From: Bacteroidota bacterium
GTDB lineage: Bacteria; Bacteroidota; Bacteroidia; Bacteroidales; JACABE01
Length of the DNA: 55,945 bases
Direction of reading: 5' to 3'
Assembly (NCBI GenBank): GCA_013377005.1
Contig: JACABE010000010.1
Coordinates: 1 to 55,945, forward strand
The position numbers and the translations under genes are program-made. How positions within the stretch are numbered: position 1 is the first letter of the stretch; the number at the start of each line of letters is the position of its first letter. Positions 54,547-55,945 of the stretch are shown in pieces. The notes below the pieces were generated by a model. It was not told the DNA's origin. It was given only the letters and a program-made list of their open reading frames with translations, and did no database searches.

Positions 54547-55152
54547 TTAAATTTTATTAATTTTAATAGGTTCTACAGTAATAGATATATTTTCAAATTC
54601 TAAAATCTTACCTGTTATTTCAAGTAGTTCATCTCTATAAAACGTTTTAAAAGCTGGGAATTCATTAATATTAATTTTAAATTGAATTAGAGGTGAAATT
54701 CTTTTTTTTGGATATAAACTAATATTAACTATATTATCATCAATTTTATCAACAGAATAGATTTCTAATATCCATTTGAATTTTAATCCAATGTAATTTT
54801 TCATATTATCTGTTTGTTGATATACTGGTGATTTTCTAATAATTTCAACAATTTCATATGGATTTAAATCTGTAAAATTTAAATCTGTATTATAAGAATT
54901 TGAATCTGTGTTATCAACACTTTGATAATTGTTATATATATTATTTATATTAAAACTATCTTCAATCTTTAAATTTTTAATTGCATTATTTTCTTCAATT
55001 TTAATTAAATTATTTTCTTTAATTTTAATTAATTTATTTTCTTTAATGTTTGATTTAGAAGTTTTTAATAAATATTTTTTAAATATTGCAAAAAAAATTG
55101 CTAATATAGAAACACCTATTCCTGAAAAAATCCATTGATAATCTTTATCCAT
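54547..55152 (-). CDS. hypothetical membrane-anchored protein, possible OB-fold
   Basis: A 201-residue protein with an N-terminal helix (about 9-26), a repeat-rich charged linker (SNIKENKLIKIKENN, NLIKIEENN, about 33-62), and a C-terminal domain (about 98-201). The order of features in that domain (PYEIVEIIRKSP, then NYIGLKFKWILEIYSV, then LLEITGKILEFENISITVEPIKI) resembles OB-fold tRNA_anti-like domains. The function is unknown. It is extremely AT-rich, more than the housekeeping genes before the tRNA, and runs toward the tRNA. The start of the gene is 53 bases after the stop of the next gene. Confidence 0.6.
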   Translation of the reverse strand: MDKDYQWIFSGIGVSILAIFFAIFKKYLLKTSKSNIKENKLIKIKENNLIKIEENNAIKNLKIEDSFNINNIYNNYQSVDNTDSNSYNTDLNFTDLNPYEIVEIIRKSPVYQQTDNMKNYIGLKFKWILEIYSVDKIDDNIVNISLYPKKRISPLIQFKININEFPAFKTFYRDELLEITGKILEFENISITVEPIKINKI

Positions 55153-55205
55153 TTTTATTATAATTATAAATTATTCTTATTCTTACATTTTAGAGTTTAT
55201 ATTAT

Positions 55206-55853
55206 TTAATTAATTTCATTCTTTTCGGATTTTAATTTTTCTAATTCTAATTTTAATTTCTCATCAAGTGGTTTTTGGACAAATTCATACCACTCATTAT
55301 AACTCTTGTTAGTAAATTTAATACCAAACAAAAATATTAAAAAAGTAATTATTGCCATTACTATAAGCTTAAAGTATTCGTATTTAGATTTAATAATAAG
55401 AATTTCAATATTTATTGAATTTTTTTCAAATTCATTTAAGATTTTATCATATTCCAGTATTAAGTTATTTATATTATCATATTTTATTTGTACAGGTAAT
55501 AGTTTAAATCTATTATTAATCAAGAATTGGAGATATTCTCTATAATTTTTATCGTTTAAAATTTTTAAACTAAATTTCTCAAAATCAAATAGAGTATCTA
55601 TTTTGCCAAATTTAATTTTTTTAAATTCCTTATTATAATTGTCGATTTCAAATTTAATTTCACTTATCTTTTTATCTATATATTTTACCTGAAGTTCAGA
55701 CTTTTTAATCTCTATTCTAGTTTCAATACTTTTTGAAATTGAGCTATTTATTTGATTTGAATAAAGATATGCAGCAAATAATAAAATTGATATCCCCGTA
55801 TAGAATTTAAATTTATAAAGATTATCTATTTGTAAATTTGGTAAGTTTAACAT
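55206..55853 (-). CDS. hypothetical two-helix membrane protein with coiled coil
   Basis: A 215-residue protein. A helix at about 16-33 follows a short polar start, a long charged and largely coiled-coil region (about 35-160) comes next, a second helix is at about 163-182, and the tail is Glu/Lys-rich (LDEKLKLELEKLKSEKNEIN, about 194-215). It has the shape of a protein with both ends in the cytoplasm and a loop outside. I recognise no family. It precedes the OB-like protein gene by 53 bases, suggesting a two-gene operon with its own -7 element. Confidence 0.6.
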   Translation of the reverse strand: MLNLPNLQIDNLYKFKFYTGISILLFAAYLYSNQINSSISKSIETRIEIKKSELQVKYIDKKISEIKFEIDNYNKEFKKIKFGKIDTLFDFEKFSLKILNDKNYREYLQFLINNRFKLLPVQIKYDNINNLILEYDKILNEFEKNSINIEILIIKSKYEYFKLIVMAIITFLIFLFGIKFTNKSYNEWYEFVQKPLDEKLKLELEKLKSEKNEIN

Positions 55854-55882
55854 GTTTATTTAAATTAAAAAAATCTTCATTG

Positions 55883-55890
55883 CAAATATA
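55883..55890 (-). promoter_or_regulatory. -7 element for the terminal two-gene operon
   Basis: TATATTTG on the minus strand, 30 bases before the start at 55853. Confidence 0.45.
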
Positions 55891-55945
55891 AATTAAATTC
55901 CTCAATAAAAATAAGTGTTAATAATTATTTATTTTTCTATTCTCA

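Overview
The window is chromosomal DNA from an AT-rich member of the Bacteroidota. The evidence is a GldA and GldF/GldG gliding set, a PorP/SprF protein beside a giant secreted protein with a CHU_C (type B, type IX secretion) C-terminus, a PorE-like protein, a short primary sigma factor, a DUF3276 PUR protein, a DUF5683 protein in a parA-parB-dapB-lepB cluster, and many promoters with the Bacteroidota -7 signature TAnnTTTG. I would not go below phylum from this sequence.

Layout. 1-5.3 kb: a HisC-like aminotransferase with a CDP-alcohol phosphatidyltransferase, a DhaL-DegV fusion (a one-chain fatty-acid kinase candidate), gldA, and the SRP RNA on the minus strand. 5.4-15.9 kb is the most accessory-looking part: a NarL-type two-component pair, a 26-bp direct repeat bounding about 4.4 kb (an orphan protein, a 42-bp tandem array, paired hairpins, a P-type ATPase and its small membrane neighbour), then a TorF-type porin, an ammonium transporter and a second NarL-type regulator. 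16-30.5 kb: a DEAD-box helicase, an Omp85-like protein, a Na/Pi symporter with a YggS protein, a peptide-binding lipoprotein, a YgeW carbamoyltransferase, and the gldF-gldG-DUF4340-dnaN run.

30.6-40 kb: phoH, yidC, pyrG, rpoD and an HtrA protease, all housekeeping. Between pyrG and yidC lies about 2 kb of accessory DNA with a four-repeat membrane protein, two small envelope proteins and a second, unrelated-sequence 42-bp array. 40.5-48 kb: a T9SS cell-surface module (CHU_C adhesin-like protein, PorP/SprF, PorE-like anchor). 48.3-54.1 kb: DUF3276, parA, parB, DUF5683, dapB, lepB and a cyclophilin, all rightward. 54.3-55.9 kb: tRNA-Asp followed by two very AT-rich genes for unknown membrane proteins, a possible island edge.

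The best leads for something undescribed are the two 42-bp arrays. They share no obvious sequence, but both have exactly 42-bp units, about five copies, and one small hairpin per unit. In both, unit-to-unit changes mostly preserve pairing if the minus strand is transcribed, and both sit in accessory inserts. The second lead is the 26-bp direct repeat that appears to mark an inserted cassette separating a two-component pair from an ammonium-transport locus.
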